64,000 nucleotides of DNA from Pyropia haitanensis (taxonomy: Eukaryota > Rhodophyta > Bangiophyceae > Bangiales > Bangiaceae). The notes under the pieces were generated by a model that saw only the letters and a program-made list of their open reading frames with translations, had not been told where the DNA came from and ran no database searches. Positions 10,422-21,326 of this stretch are shown here, piece by piece. Where the stretch lies: NCBI GenBank assembly GCA_008729055.1, contig SDUX01000001.1, positions 2,829,206 through 2,893,205 on the forward strand, in the 5' to 3' direction. The stretch's first letter is position 1, and each line of letters opens with the position of its first letter. The translations under genes were made by a program, and so were the position numbers.

Positions 10422-10784
10422 GTAGGGTTGGCAAATCCGCCCGGGGCGGTTTTTAGGGGCGCGAATTGGGCGCGATTTGGGGCGCTTTTAAGGCGCGTCG
10501 CACCCCCCCGCCCTGCGACCTCGGGGGCGCGATTAGGGCGCGAAGACATGAATTACGTAGTTGAATTGGGATGTCATAATGGTCCAGGATCTTCCGAGCA
10601 GCCGCCCTCTGAACAATAGAGGGATCTCTGAACCGTAGAATTACTGCTTGCAAATGACTATTTAGAGGGGGGCTACATGGGCACGATTACGGCGAACGAC
10701 CCCATTGAGGGGGCGGTTGGAAGGCGTATTTTACGGTGACTGCCCCCCGCCCGGACCTCCAAGGGGCGGTTTTCCCAACCCTAC
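10422..10784. mobile_element. Small non-autonomous TIR element (MITE-like), 363 bp
   Basis: The left end GTAGGGTTGGCAAATCCGCC and the reverse complement of the right end GTAGGGTTGGGAAAACCGCC match at 17 of 20 positions. The interior is less GC-rich than the flanks and has no transposase. No clear target-site duplication was found, so the exact ends and superfamily are open. Confidence 0.6.
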
Positions 10785-11290
10785 GCCAGGGTGACCATCG
10801 AGGCGTAATTGAGCTTGTGAGAGCCCAACACGTGTGGTCATTGGGCTGAACTCGGACTGAAGAATCATTCACTATGGAGAGCCGGATAGTGAACATTTTC
10901 ATCCGTCCTCGGCCGCACACGCGGGAGATCGCCTTCGTGAGTCCGAGTTAGTGATAAAATTGTAAAGAATTTTTAAGAAAATACTGAGATATGCAGTTGC
11001 CAAAACTCTCTAATCTTGCATCAGCCGTCTTCAGCAAGGGTGGACACGATTGAAATTGCGCTCACTGCACTCCACACGCCCTTGTGGTGTGCTTCGATTC
11101 CACCTCGACCGGCTGGCCTTCCCGTCGGCTCCCTCTCCCTGGTGACTGTACCCGCGCCGCAAGGTCACCACCACTCATCATGCTCGCCGCCATCTGCGGC
11201 CGCGGCGGGTGTGGCCTAGGCGGCCGTCCCTCTGGACCGCCCCGCCACCCCACGGCTGCGAGTCCCGCCGGCGGCCGCCGTGGCCCCGCG
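10785..11290. other. AT-richer spacer upstream of the mitochondrial carrier gene
   Basis: No gene recognised. About 10940-11010 is markedly AT-rich for this window and may belong to the promoter or 5' UTR of the carrier gene. Confidence 0.4.
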
Positions 11291-12977
11291 ATGGCGGCGG
11301 CGGCGGCCGAGGCGGCGGCGACCCGGGCCGCCCCCGCCGCCCCCCCCCCCCGCTGCCGCCCTCCACGGGCGTGCGGGTAGCGGCAACGGCGGCGGGGGTG
11401 GCGACCAAGCTCGTCCTCTACCCGCTTGACAGCCTCAAGGTGCGCGTGCAGACGGTGCGGGTCGCCCGGGCGGCCGCGTCCGCGGCGGGGGGGGCGGCGG
11501 CGGCGGCGGGCGTGGGCGGCAGCGCCGCGCCGGCTGCCGGCGGGGCGGCGTCAGTGGCGGCGGCGGCGACGCCGGCCGCGTCGGCGCTGCGTGTGGCGGT
11601 ACGGGGGGTGGCGCAAGGGGGTGGTGGCGCGGTCGGCGTGGCGCGCCGGCTATACGGCGGGCTGCCCGCGGCGGTGGTGGGCGTGCTGCCGCACGCGTGG
11701 GTGTACATGCCCGTCTATGTGGGGGTGGGGGAGGCGCTCAAGGTGCGTATAGAGAATGGGGGGAGGGGGACGGGGGAGGAGGAGGTCACTTGGCAGACCT
11801 GCTGGGGGTGGAGCGAGCGGATGCGACGAAGGCGGCTTGGTGAACTAAGGGGGGGGGGGGCGGCGTGGGCAGCTGGCGGTGGGACCCTGGGCGGCGACAG
11901 CGCGCTGTGGATGGTGGCCGACGCGCGCAGCGAGGTGTGCCCGTGACACGGCTGCGGCATCGGGGGATGGCCAATGACTGACAGGCCCGCCCCTTCCACG
12001 TGCGTCGCCGTCCCCCCCCTTTGCTCTCTATACTCCCCCGCACTGCGTGTCTCCCCCTCGCTCCGCCCGCCTGGCGCGCCCCCTGTTTCCCAAACCCCCC
12101 CACCGCCCCCGCCCCGTGCCAGCCACACATCCCCAACCGGCGCGCGCGCCTCACTGCCGCCGCCGCGTCCGCCGGGGTGGCCGTCTCGCTCGTGCGGGTG
12201 CCCCTTGACGCGTGCAAGAAGCGGGTGCAGGCGGGGGCGTACCCGTCGCTCGTCGCGGCCGCGCGCGGCCTGCTCGCCGCCCCGCCGCCCTCTGCCGCCG
12301 CCGCCGCCGCGGGCGGCCCGGCCCGCGTGGCGGCGGCGGCCGTGCCGGCGCTCGTCGCCGCCCGTGTCGCGCGCCTCTACCCGGGCTGGTCCGCGGCGGT
12401 CGCGTACGACGTGCCCTACGCGGCGGTCCAGCTGACCTGCCTCGACGCACTCACCGCCGCGGTGGGGCGCCACCGCCGGCGGCGGGCGGCCGCCGCCGCC
12501 CCCGTTGCTGCGGGGAGCGGGGGGGGGGGTGGTGGCGGGGGGGACAGCCCCGCCCCCGCTGCCGCCACCCCCCCGCGACTGGGTGGCGCCGCCGCGGCGG
12601 TGGTGGGCGCCGCCACCGGCGCCATCACCAGCGTCGTCACCGAGCCCCTCGACGTGGTGCGGACGCGCGCCATGACCGCCGCCACCGCGCCGGCGGCGGC
12701 GGCGGGAGCATCGGCGTCGGCGTCGACGGCGTCGACGGCGGCGGCGGCGGCGGCGGCGGCGCGGCGCACCCCGTGGGCTGCCGCCGCCGCGATAGCGCGG
12801 ACGGAGGGCGTCGCCACCCTCTGGCGCGGCACCGCGCCGCGGCTGGTCAGCGTGACCGCCGCGTCGGCGGTGTGGTACACGGTGTACGAGGGCGTCCGGC
12901 GGGGAGTCGTGGCAGACGCGGAGCGGCGGCGGCGGCGGCAACGGGCACCCCAGGGGGGGGCAGGGGGAGCTGGGTGA
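11291..12977 (+). CDS. Mitochondrial carrier family protein (S-adenosylmethionine-carrier-like)
   Basis: Six-helix transporter of the inner mitochondrial or plastid membrane. All three carrier signatures are present: YPLDSLKVR, VPLDACKKR and EPLDVVRTR (Px[DE]xx[KR]x[RK]), each followed by its partner motif: RRLYGGLPAAV, RLYPGWSAAVAYDVPYAAVQ and EGVATLWRGTAPRL. The YPLDSLK/VPLD pattern and the GLP and DVP segments resemble SAM carriers, but substrate is inference. Two exons: GT donor at 11743 after GEALK, AG acceptor ending 12122 before PHIPNR, phase 0 on both sides, intron 11743-12122. The likely start is ATG 11291 (MAAAAAEAAATRAAP), which needs a frame change at a C12 run (11340-11351) to reach VRVAATAAGVATKLVLYP. 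Ala/Gly-rich loops make it longer than typical carriers. Stop at 12975-12977. Confidence 0.9.
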
Positions 12978-13429
12978 GGGGAATAGCGGCCGAGGTAGGG
13001 GAGGGGTGGGGGGGGGGACAAGGTACACAAGAACGAGTGGAGCGGCGGTGACCTGTGTTTTCCACGGTTGGTCGCTGTTCCTGTCACGAGCTGCCTGCTT
13101 AATTGATCAAACGCTGACTGTGCTGACTAAATACGTGCATGTCGAGTGATTGCCATGGAGAAAACTTGGCGGAAGGTTGAGTCTCGGTCTGTCGTCGGTG
13201 TTGCAGTCCGCACAAAGAAGGCGGGTCGGTTCGACCGTGCTCGTTGAGGCTGGTGGCCTCCGCGGGGACGACAGAGCCGCTCTGGGCGGCTGCCGCCGCT
13301 CCCAGGCCTGGGCGTGGGCGGATGCCACTGTCTCGCCAACGCCTCGTCGCCTTTGGAGCTTGCCACCGTGCTCCACACCGCGTGCCGCAACTGCCGAGAG
13401 TCGGCGCCTTCCGAGTGTGTGCCATTGCC
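12978..13429. other. Intergenic region downstream of the carrier gene
   Basis: No gene seen. Contains AT-richer sequence at 13070-13150, a plausible 3' UTR and terminator region. Confidence 0.4.
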
Positions 13430-15120
13430 AAACGTGCCCTATGCGCGGCGGCGGCGGCGGCCGCCGCGACCGTGGGGGCGGCCGCGGCCGGCACCATGCA
13501 AGACGGTCACCCTCTTCCTCCTTTCTCCCCCCCACCTTGTCGCTGCTGCTGGCGCCGCCGCTGCTGTCGCCGCCGCCGCCGTTACCGTGCGGAAGGCGGG
13601 CGAGTCAAACCGCGGGTGCAAGATCGCCACGACCGTCGCGGGCGCGGCGGGGTGGGGGCGGTGTGCCCACCCCCCCTCCCCCCCCTCCCCCCAGGTGCGG
13701 CCATGGCGGCGGCGGGTCCCCCCCCCCCCCGCCCGCACCCCGCCCCCCCCCCCCCCCCCCCGCGTGACGGAGCCGACGGCGGCGGAGTTGCTCCTCGCCG
13801 CCTGTTTGCCGCCGCCGTCCACAGCGCGCCCGCGTGGCGAGCGTGCTCGCACCCCCCGCCGGCGCCCGCGTCCGACCGCGTCGGCGGGGAGGCGGACGTG
13901 CGGTCGCCGCGCGCCGCCCGGCCCCCGCAGCCCGCCCGTTTGCCGGGTGGCCCCGCGGCGGCGGCCCGCCGCCGCTGCCGCCCGCCGAGGCGGCGCTGCT
14001 GGGGGTGGTGCGGTTTTGGGCGCCGCCGGCCGGGGGGGGGGGGGGGCTGCCGGCGGGGGGGGGTACGGACCGCGGCACCGGCGGCAGCAAGCGGCGGCGG
14101 CGGCGGCGGCGGCACCCCCACTACTCCCCCCCACCGCCGCCGCCGCCAATGCCACTGCCACCGCCGCCGCCGCCGCCGTTACGGCCGCCGCCGCCTCTGC
14201 CGCCGCCGCTACGAGCCCGTGGGGGATGCGACGACTCACGTCGGTGCCGCCGCCACCGTCCGCGCCAGCGTCGGCCGGCGCGCCCAGCGGCCGGCGGTCG
14301 CCCCGCCCGTGCGGGTCGCCCGCGTCCGCGTGGTCCCCCCCCCCCCCCCCCACCCACGTCGCCCGACGCGGTCGGCCACGGCGCGCCCCGCCCGCGCGCG
14401 GTGGACGCCCGCCTTGACGCGCTGGCAGCGGCGCGGGGGGGTGCGCCGCGCCTACCACGGCTCGGCGGGGGGAGCGCTGGCTGCCCATCCGCCGCGCGGG
14501 GCGGCGGGGGGCGCCCGCGGCGTGCCGCCGCCCGCCGCACCGACGGCGGCGGCTCGTCGGCCAATGGGGACGCCGTTAGGGCGGCCGTGTGCCTGACGAC
14601 AGACGCGGCGGTGGCCGCCGCGTGCGCGCCCCCGACGGCGGCGGCGCGGGGCGGCCGCGCGTCGCGGCACTGGTCGGCGGTGGCCGCCGTGGACGTGGCG
14701 CGCGGCCGCCCGTCGGTGCGGGTTGCGGCGGCGGCGGCGGCCGGGGGGGGCGGCGCGCCGGCCCCGGCCGGCCGCCCCCGACGTGGGCCACAGCGCGGGT
14801 GGCTGGACCGTGGACGCGGCCCTGCCGCGGGGTTCCATGGCCGTGGGCGACGCGGGTCCTCATCCGCCGGCGGGAGCTGGTCGTGACGTACGACGCCAAT
14901 GACGGGCGGCAGCCGCTGCGGAGCGGGGTGCCCCCCCTCCGCGGCGGCGGCGGCGCCCCGACCCGGTGTTTCGTCGGCAGCCGCCGTGCGCCGCTGGGCC
15001 GAGTGGCACGCAGCGTTTGCGCGCGAGCGGCCGCTGCGGGTTCTTGTCGTCGCGTACGGGCTGCGGTTGGCCCATAGCGGCGTGGAGCGGTGGCCGCCTG
15101 GCCGCTTCGGGGGTCGCTGA
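13430..15120 (+). CDS. Unidentified protein, frame broken at homopolymers
   Basis: Protein-like stretches on the plus strand jump between frames at C and G runs (about 13740-13760, 14037-14047, 14336-14351, 14433-14440, 14505-14513): VGDATTHVGAAATVRASVG, VRRAYHGSAGGALAAH, AVCLTTDAAVAAACAPP, SRHWSAVAAVDVARGRPSV, ELVVTYDANDGRQPLRSG and finally AAVRRWAEWHAAFARERPLR and VLVVAYGLRLAHSGVERW, with a stop at 15118-15120. This order of natural-looking segments supports one real gene, but I do not recognise the family. Start and exon structure are not resolved. It converges on the beta-propeller gene, about 100 bases away. The opposite strand is open in places but reads as Arg/Gly-rich shadow. Confidence 0.35.
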
Positions 15121-15222
15121 CGGGGCGGCGCGCCACGCCCGCGCCGTGAGGGCGGACCCAGCTGGGAGTCAACGCAGCCGCGGGAGCCGCCGCCACCGTC
15201 GCCGTTGCCGGCGCCGTCGCCC

Positions 15223-16924
15223 TCACGGCCGGCGTCGCCGCGGGGGCGCCTCCCCCCCCCCCCCCCCCTTGAACACGGCGCCGTCCAGGTACAGCGTCCC
15301 CCCCGTCGTGCCCGCCACGTACACGTGGCCCGAATGGGGCGCCATCCGCACCACCACCCGCGACGGCGCGCCCGCTACGGGTACGCCCACCCCCGCCGGC
15401 CACTGGTAGCCACCGCGGCGGGGTGCCACCTCGCGCACCACCTGCCTCGTCGTGGTGCCCGCCCCGCGCACGTCCCGCCCGTGCCGCCGCCGCGAGGAGC
15501 ACCGCAGGTACACATTGCCGGCGCCGTCACCCACCGCCGAGTGCGTCCACGTCGTGTCGCCGCCGTCGGCGGAGGCGGGGGCGGTGGCCACCCGGCCGCT
15601 CACCGATGGGTCCTCCGCGCGCAGCAGGAAGAGGGCGGTGCTGCCATTCACGTCCCCGCCGAGCTGCCGCCGTCCATTGCTGTGGATCGCAACCGCCAGG
15701 GAGCCGGCAGCCAGCGACACCACCGCCATGGCGGTGCTGTTGGCGCCCGTGTGCAGCTGCACGCCGGGCAGCACCGTCGGGTAAAGGGGGCTGAGGTTGA
15801 CCACAAACGCGTCGGTGGCGACCACCGGGGAAGGGAAAGCGGGGAGCGGCGGTGGCGCCTCCGCTGCAGACGCCTCCCGAGCCGCCGCTGCTGCCGCCGC
15901 TGCTGCGGCCGCCGCGGCCCCCGCTGCCCCCGCTGCCTCCGCCGCCCCATCCTCTACCCCCGTAGCCCCAGACGTTCCCGCCGATGCGGACGCCGTCTCG
16001 GTCGGGCCCGCCGCCGCCGCGGCCGGTCACATCGCGCCCGCCGGCTGGCTCAGCCCCCCCCCGTTCGCTCGCACAAGGAAGGGCGGCAGCGCCAGCGGTG
16101 CCACATGCGGCCGCTCGGCGGGCGCCGCCGCCCCCACCCGCCGCCGCCCCAGCGCCGACGGAGCGCGCGCCGCTCCAAAGCGCGGAGGGTGGGCAGGGCG
16201 GGCGACGGCAGCCGTCGCGGCGTCCGCTGCGCGGGCAATACCCGCGCACGGCAGGGGTTCCTCCCCCCTCCTCCCCCCCGACAGACAGTCGCACGGCGTG
16301 GCCGCCGCCCCCCGCCGGCGCCGGCGCCCCCGCCGCCCGGTGGTAGTCGTCGACAAAGCCGGCGCCCGACGCGGACACGCTCCCCACCTCGTACACAAAG
16401 CCGTCGGCGTCGGCGGGGAGGCCCAGACCGCCGTCCCCGCCGGCCGCGCTCCCAAAACGACAGCTGCCCTGCCAGTGCTCCGCCGCCCGCCCGTCGTCCC
16501 GAAACTTCATCACCAGCACGTGGCTCCCGGCGCGGCCACCACCAACACCGCCGCCGCCGCCGCCGCCGCCACAACCCTCCACACGCCCCCTCCCCCCCCA
16601 CCCGCCGCCGTCCTACTGCCGCCGGCGCCTAACCGCCCCCACGTGCGCCCCGCCACGTACACGTTCCCCCGCACCCGAGCACCGCCACCTCCATGTCGCG
16701 GGCGGCGCACCCAGAACGGCGCATCCACACCACCCGACCGTCGGGGGTGAGGCGCGCCACAAACGCGTCGCCGCGGGGCAAGCGGGGGCCCGCCGTGATG
16801 TCGGCTGCCACCTCGGCGGCGGTGGGGGGAGGGGCGGAGGGGGGAGGGGGGGAGGGGCCCACCACAGCACGAACCGCCGACCGGGCGGCGCGCTGGGCGG
16901 TCGCCAGGCGGCCGCCGCTTGGGC

Positions 16925-16975
<51 letters not shown>

Positions 16976-17130
16976 TGCTGCCGCCGCCACCGCCGCGTTC
17001 TCGTACAACAGGGCGCCGCCGCCGTCGCCGGCTGCTGATAGCAGGCACGGAGGTTCGCGGCGTCGTCCACGCCAGGATGGAAGCCGTGGAAGTGGCCCGC
17101 GACGCTGTGGGGTGCCTGGACGGGGGAGGG
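15223..17130 (-). CDS. Beta-propeller (SBBP-like repeat) protein, frame broken at homopolymers
   Basis: Several segments have the look of SBBP or NHL-type propeller blades: GDAFVARLTPDGRVVWMRRS, GNVYVAGRTWGRLG, HVLVMKFRDDGRAAEHW, DADGFVYEVGSVSASGAGF, TDAFVVNLSPLYP, GNVYLRCSSRR and SGHVYVAGTTGGTLYLDGAV. The alternation of xDAFVxxL with GxVYVAGxTxGxL is diagnostic of the SBBP repeat family, usually extracellular. Frames change repeatedly at G/C runs, and a C17 run (15252-15268) obscures the C terminus. The N terminus, with a poly-Ala/Gly tract (16930-16990), is not resolved. The biochemical role is unknown; a secreted binding scaffold is a guess. Confidence 0.55.
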
Positions 17131-17434
17131 GAGTGGGATGGCACCCGCATGCCGGTGCAAGTCTATGCGGCTTCCTTCAGCGGTGAGTGGACAGGGTGGA
17201 AAGTGTGTACGTGATGGCAGGGGCCGCCACCCTGGGGGCGCGGCGCACGAGGTCACTGCGTTCCAGGCAGTCACGCACACGGGGCGCCGGGAAGGCGCAC
17301 TTTACTTGTACGCATGGGAAGGATGTCCGGATGCTGTCCCCCTCCGTCCCGTGGTCGCTCCGTCCGTTTGTCAACCCAGGGTACCAAACAAACAAGTGAG
17401 GCAGCCAACGCCACCCGCGGTGCAGTGTATCACC

Positions 17435-18712
17435 TCACACACTCCCAGCCCCGATCACGCTGGCGATCCACCCGGCTACGGGCGCTACGCTCATAAAGAC
17501 GGAGCCATCGGCCCCACAGTAGCTGGGAGACCCCGCGAGGCCAACGAGAACGTACTTGTCCACTCCCTGTGCCTTGCCCACCGTCTGCAGCACCGGAGCG
17601 CCCTTCTCTTTCCAGCACGACCCACAGTAGACGTCCGGCCGCTTGTAGCCCGCACAGAACTTGCCGCGCCCGGCCCGACGGGCGGGGCACGCCGTCAAGG
17701 GAAGGTCCGCCGTCGACAGGTAGATGTCGGGGAAGCTCTTGACCAAGCGGTCGTCGGACCGAAACAGGTTGCCGTACGCCACCAGGCGCACAGCTGTTCC
17801 CTCGGCAGGCACCGCGGGGTCCGCATTGACTGTGGGCCATCCACCCGTCGGGCGGGGCAGGTCGCTCGTCAGCTCGATGATGGCCATCCCAGAACCGCCG
17901 GGGTGCACAATGGTCCGTTGGACGGCGTACGACGTCGGGGCTGCACCAGACGACACGTTGGCCGACCCGAGGTAGACGGGCTCGTTGGTCCGCACCGCGC
18001 GTCGTGCGCATTTTGCCAACGTCAGGACGTGGCGGGGGCCCAGGGCGGCGCCGTTGCACATGTCCTTGTACCAATAACTGACCTCCCCTGACAGCCAGTA
18101 CGTGTTCTTTTGCATGACCGCCAGGCCTTGGAGCGGCCCCGAGGTAAGGACGGTACCGCCGCCCACACGGACAGAGGGGGTGGCGGCTCCGCCGTCGGCG
18201 GTATCAACCGCAGCCGCCTGGGGCGACACCGCCACCGACCGAGTAGGGCAACGCGCCAGGGTGCCCATACCGGTCAGGACGGCCACCGGGCGGCTGCAGC
18301 TGCTCCCCCGCGGGTTGTGCACCTTGACCGACAGGGTGACCTTGACGGGCTCGTAGATGGCGAGGTTCTTACGGACACCATAGTACGCGTTGGCCTGTTG
18401 CCCGAGCACTGAGTAGGCTGCGACGCGATCCTTGAGAGTGGGTGTCAGCCCCGGCTGGTCCGGCACGGCCGTGAAGATCCAGTCCCAGGACTGCTCGTTG
18501 GGGTCGTCAAGGTCGACCAGTGCCGAACGAAGGACCGCCTTGCACGGGCAGGTCTGCGTGACGACGGTCTGCGTCTCCCCATCACGGCACGCCTGCAGCT
18601 TCTTCAAAGGGATGTCTCCAGCGACGGTGGAGGCCTGGCCAACCAGCAGCAGCGCCAGCAGTAGCGGGGCGACGGTGGCGGTCATGCCCGCTAGGCGGCA
18701 AGCAAAACCCAT
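17435..18712 (-). CDS. Secreted trypsin-fold (S1) protein lacking the catalytic triad
   Basis: Uninterrupted 425-aa protein with a signal peptide (MTATVAPLLLALLLVGQAST; ATG at 18712 or 18685). The C-terminal half is an S1 serine-protease fold: CNGAALGPRHVLTLAKC (about 219-235) matches the CGGSLISPRHVLTAAHC block, GMAIIELTSDL (275-285) matches the NDIALLKL block, KFCAGY...CGSCWKEKGAPVLQ (351-376) matches the CAGY...GDSGGPLV block, and the ending VLVGLAGSPSYCG...GWIASVI (388-420) is the typical last strand and helix. Catalytic His is Lys, Asp is lost, and Ser is replaced by Lys in EKGAP. It is therefore predicted to be a non-proteolytic homologue, perhaps a binding or regulatory protein. The N-terminal about 200 residues with conserved cysteines are unassigned. 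Codon use is less extreme than its neighbours. Confidence 0.85.
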   Translation of the reverse strand: MGFACRLAGMTATVAPLLLALLLVGQASTVAGDIPLKKLQACRDGETQTVVTQTCPCKAVLRSALVDLDDPNEQSWDWIFTAVPDQPGLTPTLKDRVAAYSVLGQQANAYYGVRKNLAIYEPVKVTLSVKVHNPRGSSCSRPVAVLTGMGTLARCPTRSVAVSPQAAAVDTADGGAATPSVRVGGGTVLTSGPLQGLAVMQKNTYWLSGEVSYWYKDMCNGAALGPRHVLTLAKCARRAVRTNEPVYLGSANVSSGAAPTSYAVQRTIVHPGGSGMAIIELTSDLPRPTGGWPTVNADPAVPAEGTAVRLVAYGNLFRSDDRLVKSFPDIYLSTADLPLTACPARRAGRGKFCAGYKRPDVYCGSCWKEKGAPVLQTVGKAQGVDKYVLVGLAGSPSYCGADGSVFMSVAPVAGWIASVIGAGSV

Positions 18713-20017
18713 GGCAGCCCGACAGTGGGAAATAAATCGGCGCGTGCAATGGACCGGACGGGGGTTCAGTGGGGGATGATGGGCGCCGTGGACGAGCAGG
18801 ACAAGACCTGACGCGCGCATGGATGAGAAGCTTGCGCTCTTCATGCATTCAGCGGACGACATTGCGTGCGTCCCATGACAGGCGCGTCTGTGCGCTCCTG
18901 TGCAAGCGAAGCTACACAAAGTGTCGGCACACCCCATCCCAACCGTCTACGCGGGCATATGGTAATTTCGCCGCAGAGGACCAATGCCGCGGGACGTCGT
19001 CCGGAGCCAACACGCACCATGGCCAGCGGCGGTCCAACCTACGTTGACGTCGCGCAGTCCACACCCTGAACGCTGGCTGCCGATTGTGGAAGCGGAGTAT
19101 CGGAAGGAGAGTACGCTACGACTGTCCGTCGGCACCGCGCACCTGACGTAGGCGCGTGCAGGAGCACGACTAAATGAGGGTCGCTAGGTGCGTGCCAGCC
19201 ATTGCTCCTGGTGGCGTGGTGCGCAACTGCACCCATTGAAAGCGAGACAGGAAATCGGCACACTCCCTCCATGCAGCCCCGCCGCATCCGACGGGATAGG
19301 GGCGTGAAGTCTCTGCACGGGACGCGGGCCGAGGCTTCTCTACGGAGCAAAGAACGAGACTGTGGGCGAGGCATCACACAACGGCGAGCGGCGGTCCATT
19401 CTACGTAGGCGTCGCGCTGTTACCAAGAACGTTGGCTGCTATTACGCTTCTGCCGGCAGCGCAGGAGCACAAGACAGACGATTCGCTGTGTGCGCGCCAA
19501 CCAAAACACCAAACGGTGTGATACATAGGCAGTGTGAGCGGACGAAGCCGTGAGCTCCACGTCAACGTCGTTTCCGACGTGCCGTGCCGCAGGTCTCAAG
19601 TTGATGCCGTCTTGGATGCGTCAGCATTGTGAGCAACGACAACGGGAAACGCACCATCCACAGCACCAACCGAAGTCCGAGGGTCTCGTCGACATGTGAC
19701 CCTGTCACATGTCGACGAGGACCGGGACCTGCCGCTAACAGCGGCTTCACGCAGATCCTGGAGATTATGGGGGGGGGGGGGCCGGGGGGGCTGGGGGAAG
19801 GAATAGGATGTGTATAGGTATTGGGTCCCGTGCACTTAGAGCCGTCCAGCAGTTGATTTTTGCAGCTGGAATCGCCACAAGTGCAGACTTTCGGTCCCCG
19901 CTGCGGTCCCCCCAGGTCGCCGACGGTCCCCCCAGGACGAATAATTTGCAATAACAAAGCAAACGCCTGTCGTAGGACCGGCGCTACACTGGCTGAACAG
20001 TACCATGAACGCACGAT
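18713..20017. other. Intergenic region with degenerate duplicated segments
   Basis: No gene recognised. Similar phrases recur: CAGCGGCGGTCCAACCTACG near 19024 and GAGCGGCGGTCCATTCTACG near 19385, each followed by a related CGTTGGCTGC/CGCTGGCTGC stretch, suggesting an old direct duplication of about 360 bp spacing. It also holds the perfect hairpin listed separately. Confidence 0.45.
19685..19719. repeat. Perfect 15-bp inverted repeat (hairpin)
   Basis: CTCGTCGACATGTGA (19685-19699), a five-base loop CCCTG, then the exact reverse complement TCACATGTCGACGAG (19705-19719). Confidence 0.9.
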
Positions 20018-20082
20018 GTGGAATTTACTTGGACTTGCGCTCCGCTGCCGCCTGCGCGACGACCCGCCCTCTTCCGTCCTTC

Positions 20083-20113
<31 letters not shown>

Positions 20114-20767
20114 TGGGCGGCGGCGGCGACGGCGACGGCACCGACGGCGGCCGCTCCCCCGGCGCCCGCCCCCGCCGTGCCGGCCGGCCGGCCCTCCCCC
20201 GAGCGGTGGTTGTCGGCACTCGCGGGCCTGCCGCCGCCCGCGCGGGCGGTGGCGCTCGAGGCGCTCCGTGTGACGGTGGGCGAGGCGGTCCGCACGTACG
20301 TTGTTGCGGGCCGCGGCGACGCGGGCGGCGCCGCCGCCGCCGCCGACGCTGCCGCCGCCGCCGACGCTGCCGCGGCGGCCGCCAGCGACGCGGCGGCCGG
20401 CGCGGCCGCCACCACCGCCGCTGACGGCGGCGGCCACGGGCCGTTGCGGCGCGGGTCACCACGGCCGCCGCCGCCCGTGGCGCGTGCGCCCGCCGCGGCG
20501 GCGGCGCTGGTGGCGACGGCGGCTGGCGGCGGCGACGGCGGCGGCGGCGGCGTGGCCGCCCGCGCGGCGGGTTTGTCCCCTGCCGCGGCCGGCGGCGGCG
20601 GCAGCAGCGGCGCCAGCGGCGGCGATATGCCGAGCGTGCTGGGCGTGCTGCTCCGCGGGGTGGTGGCCGACGCGGGCGGCGTCGCGCGGCGGCTGGTGCG
20701 GTCGTTGTGGGCGACCGGGGGGGTGGGGGGGGGGGGGGTGCGGCCGCTGGGCTGGTTTTTTCTGTAG
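20018..20767 (+). CDS. Hypothetical Ala/Gly-rich protein, start unresolved
   Basis: Open plus-strand frame with natural-looking segments SPERWLSALAGLPPPARAVA, LEALRVTVGEAVRTYVVAG and, near the end, MPSVLGVLLRGVVADAGGVA then RRLVRSLWATGG, separated by low-complexity Ala/Asp and Gly. No ATG starts this frame at its 5' end, so an upstream exon or frame change is likely. No family recognised. It ends at 20767, convergent with the QTRT2 gene. Confidence 0.35.
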
Positions 20768-21040
20768 CGGTAGCGTCGCGCCTGATCGGGGAGAGGGGGG
20801 GGGGGAGGGGTGGGGACACGGACGGGAGGCGGGGCGGGGTCGCGCGGCGCGGCTTTCCCCTGTGCTTTGTTGAAGTATCCTTTAGGTGAGGGGGTGGGCG
20901 GGGGGGGGGGGCGGAGCGCCGTGTGGGGCGGGCGCTGTCTCTTGGCCGCCCGCGTTTGCCGCCCGCGTCGCCCGCGTACGCAACCGTTGGTAATGGCCGT
21001 GCTGTACGCGAACGGCGGCGGGCCCCGCGCGCGGAGCGCG

Positions 21041-21292
21041 TCACGCGGCGGCCGCGCTCGCCGTCGCGGGCACCCCCCCCCCCCCCCCGAGGCGTCGTCG
21101 CCCTGCCGCGCCCGCCGCTTTGCCTCCTGCCACGCGTCGACAAACGCGCGCCACCCCCCCCCCCCCCCCCCGCGCGGCCGCGCGCAGGCGCGCCCACCAC
21201 CCCACGTACGCGACCAGGGTCGGCGCGAGCAGCTCCTGCACCTCGACCAGGTGCCACAGGTAGGCGCGCGTGTAGGGCCCCCCTCCCAGCCG

Positions 21293-21326
<34 letters not shown>

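Noticed and set aside
13439..14488. 350-residue minus-strand frame opposite the unidentified gene
   Set aside because: Arg/Gly/Ala shadow composition; the protein-like segments are on the plus strand.
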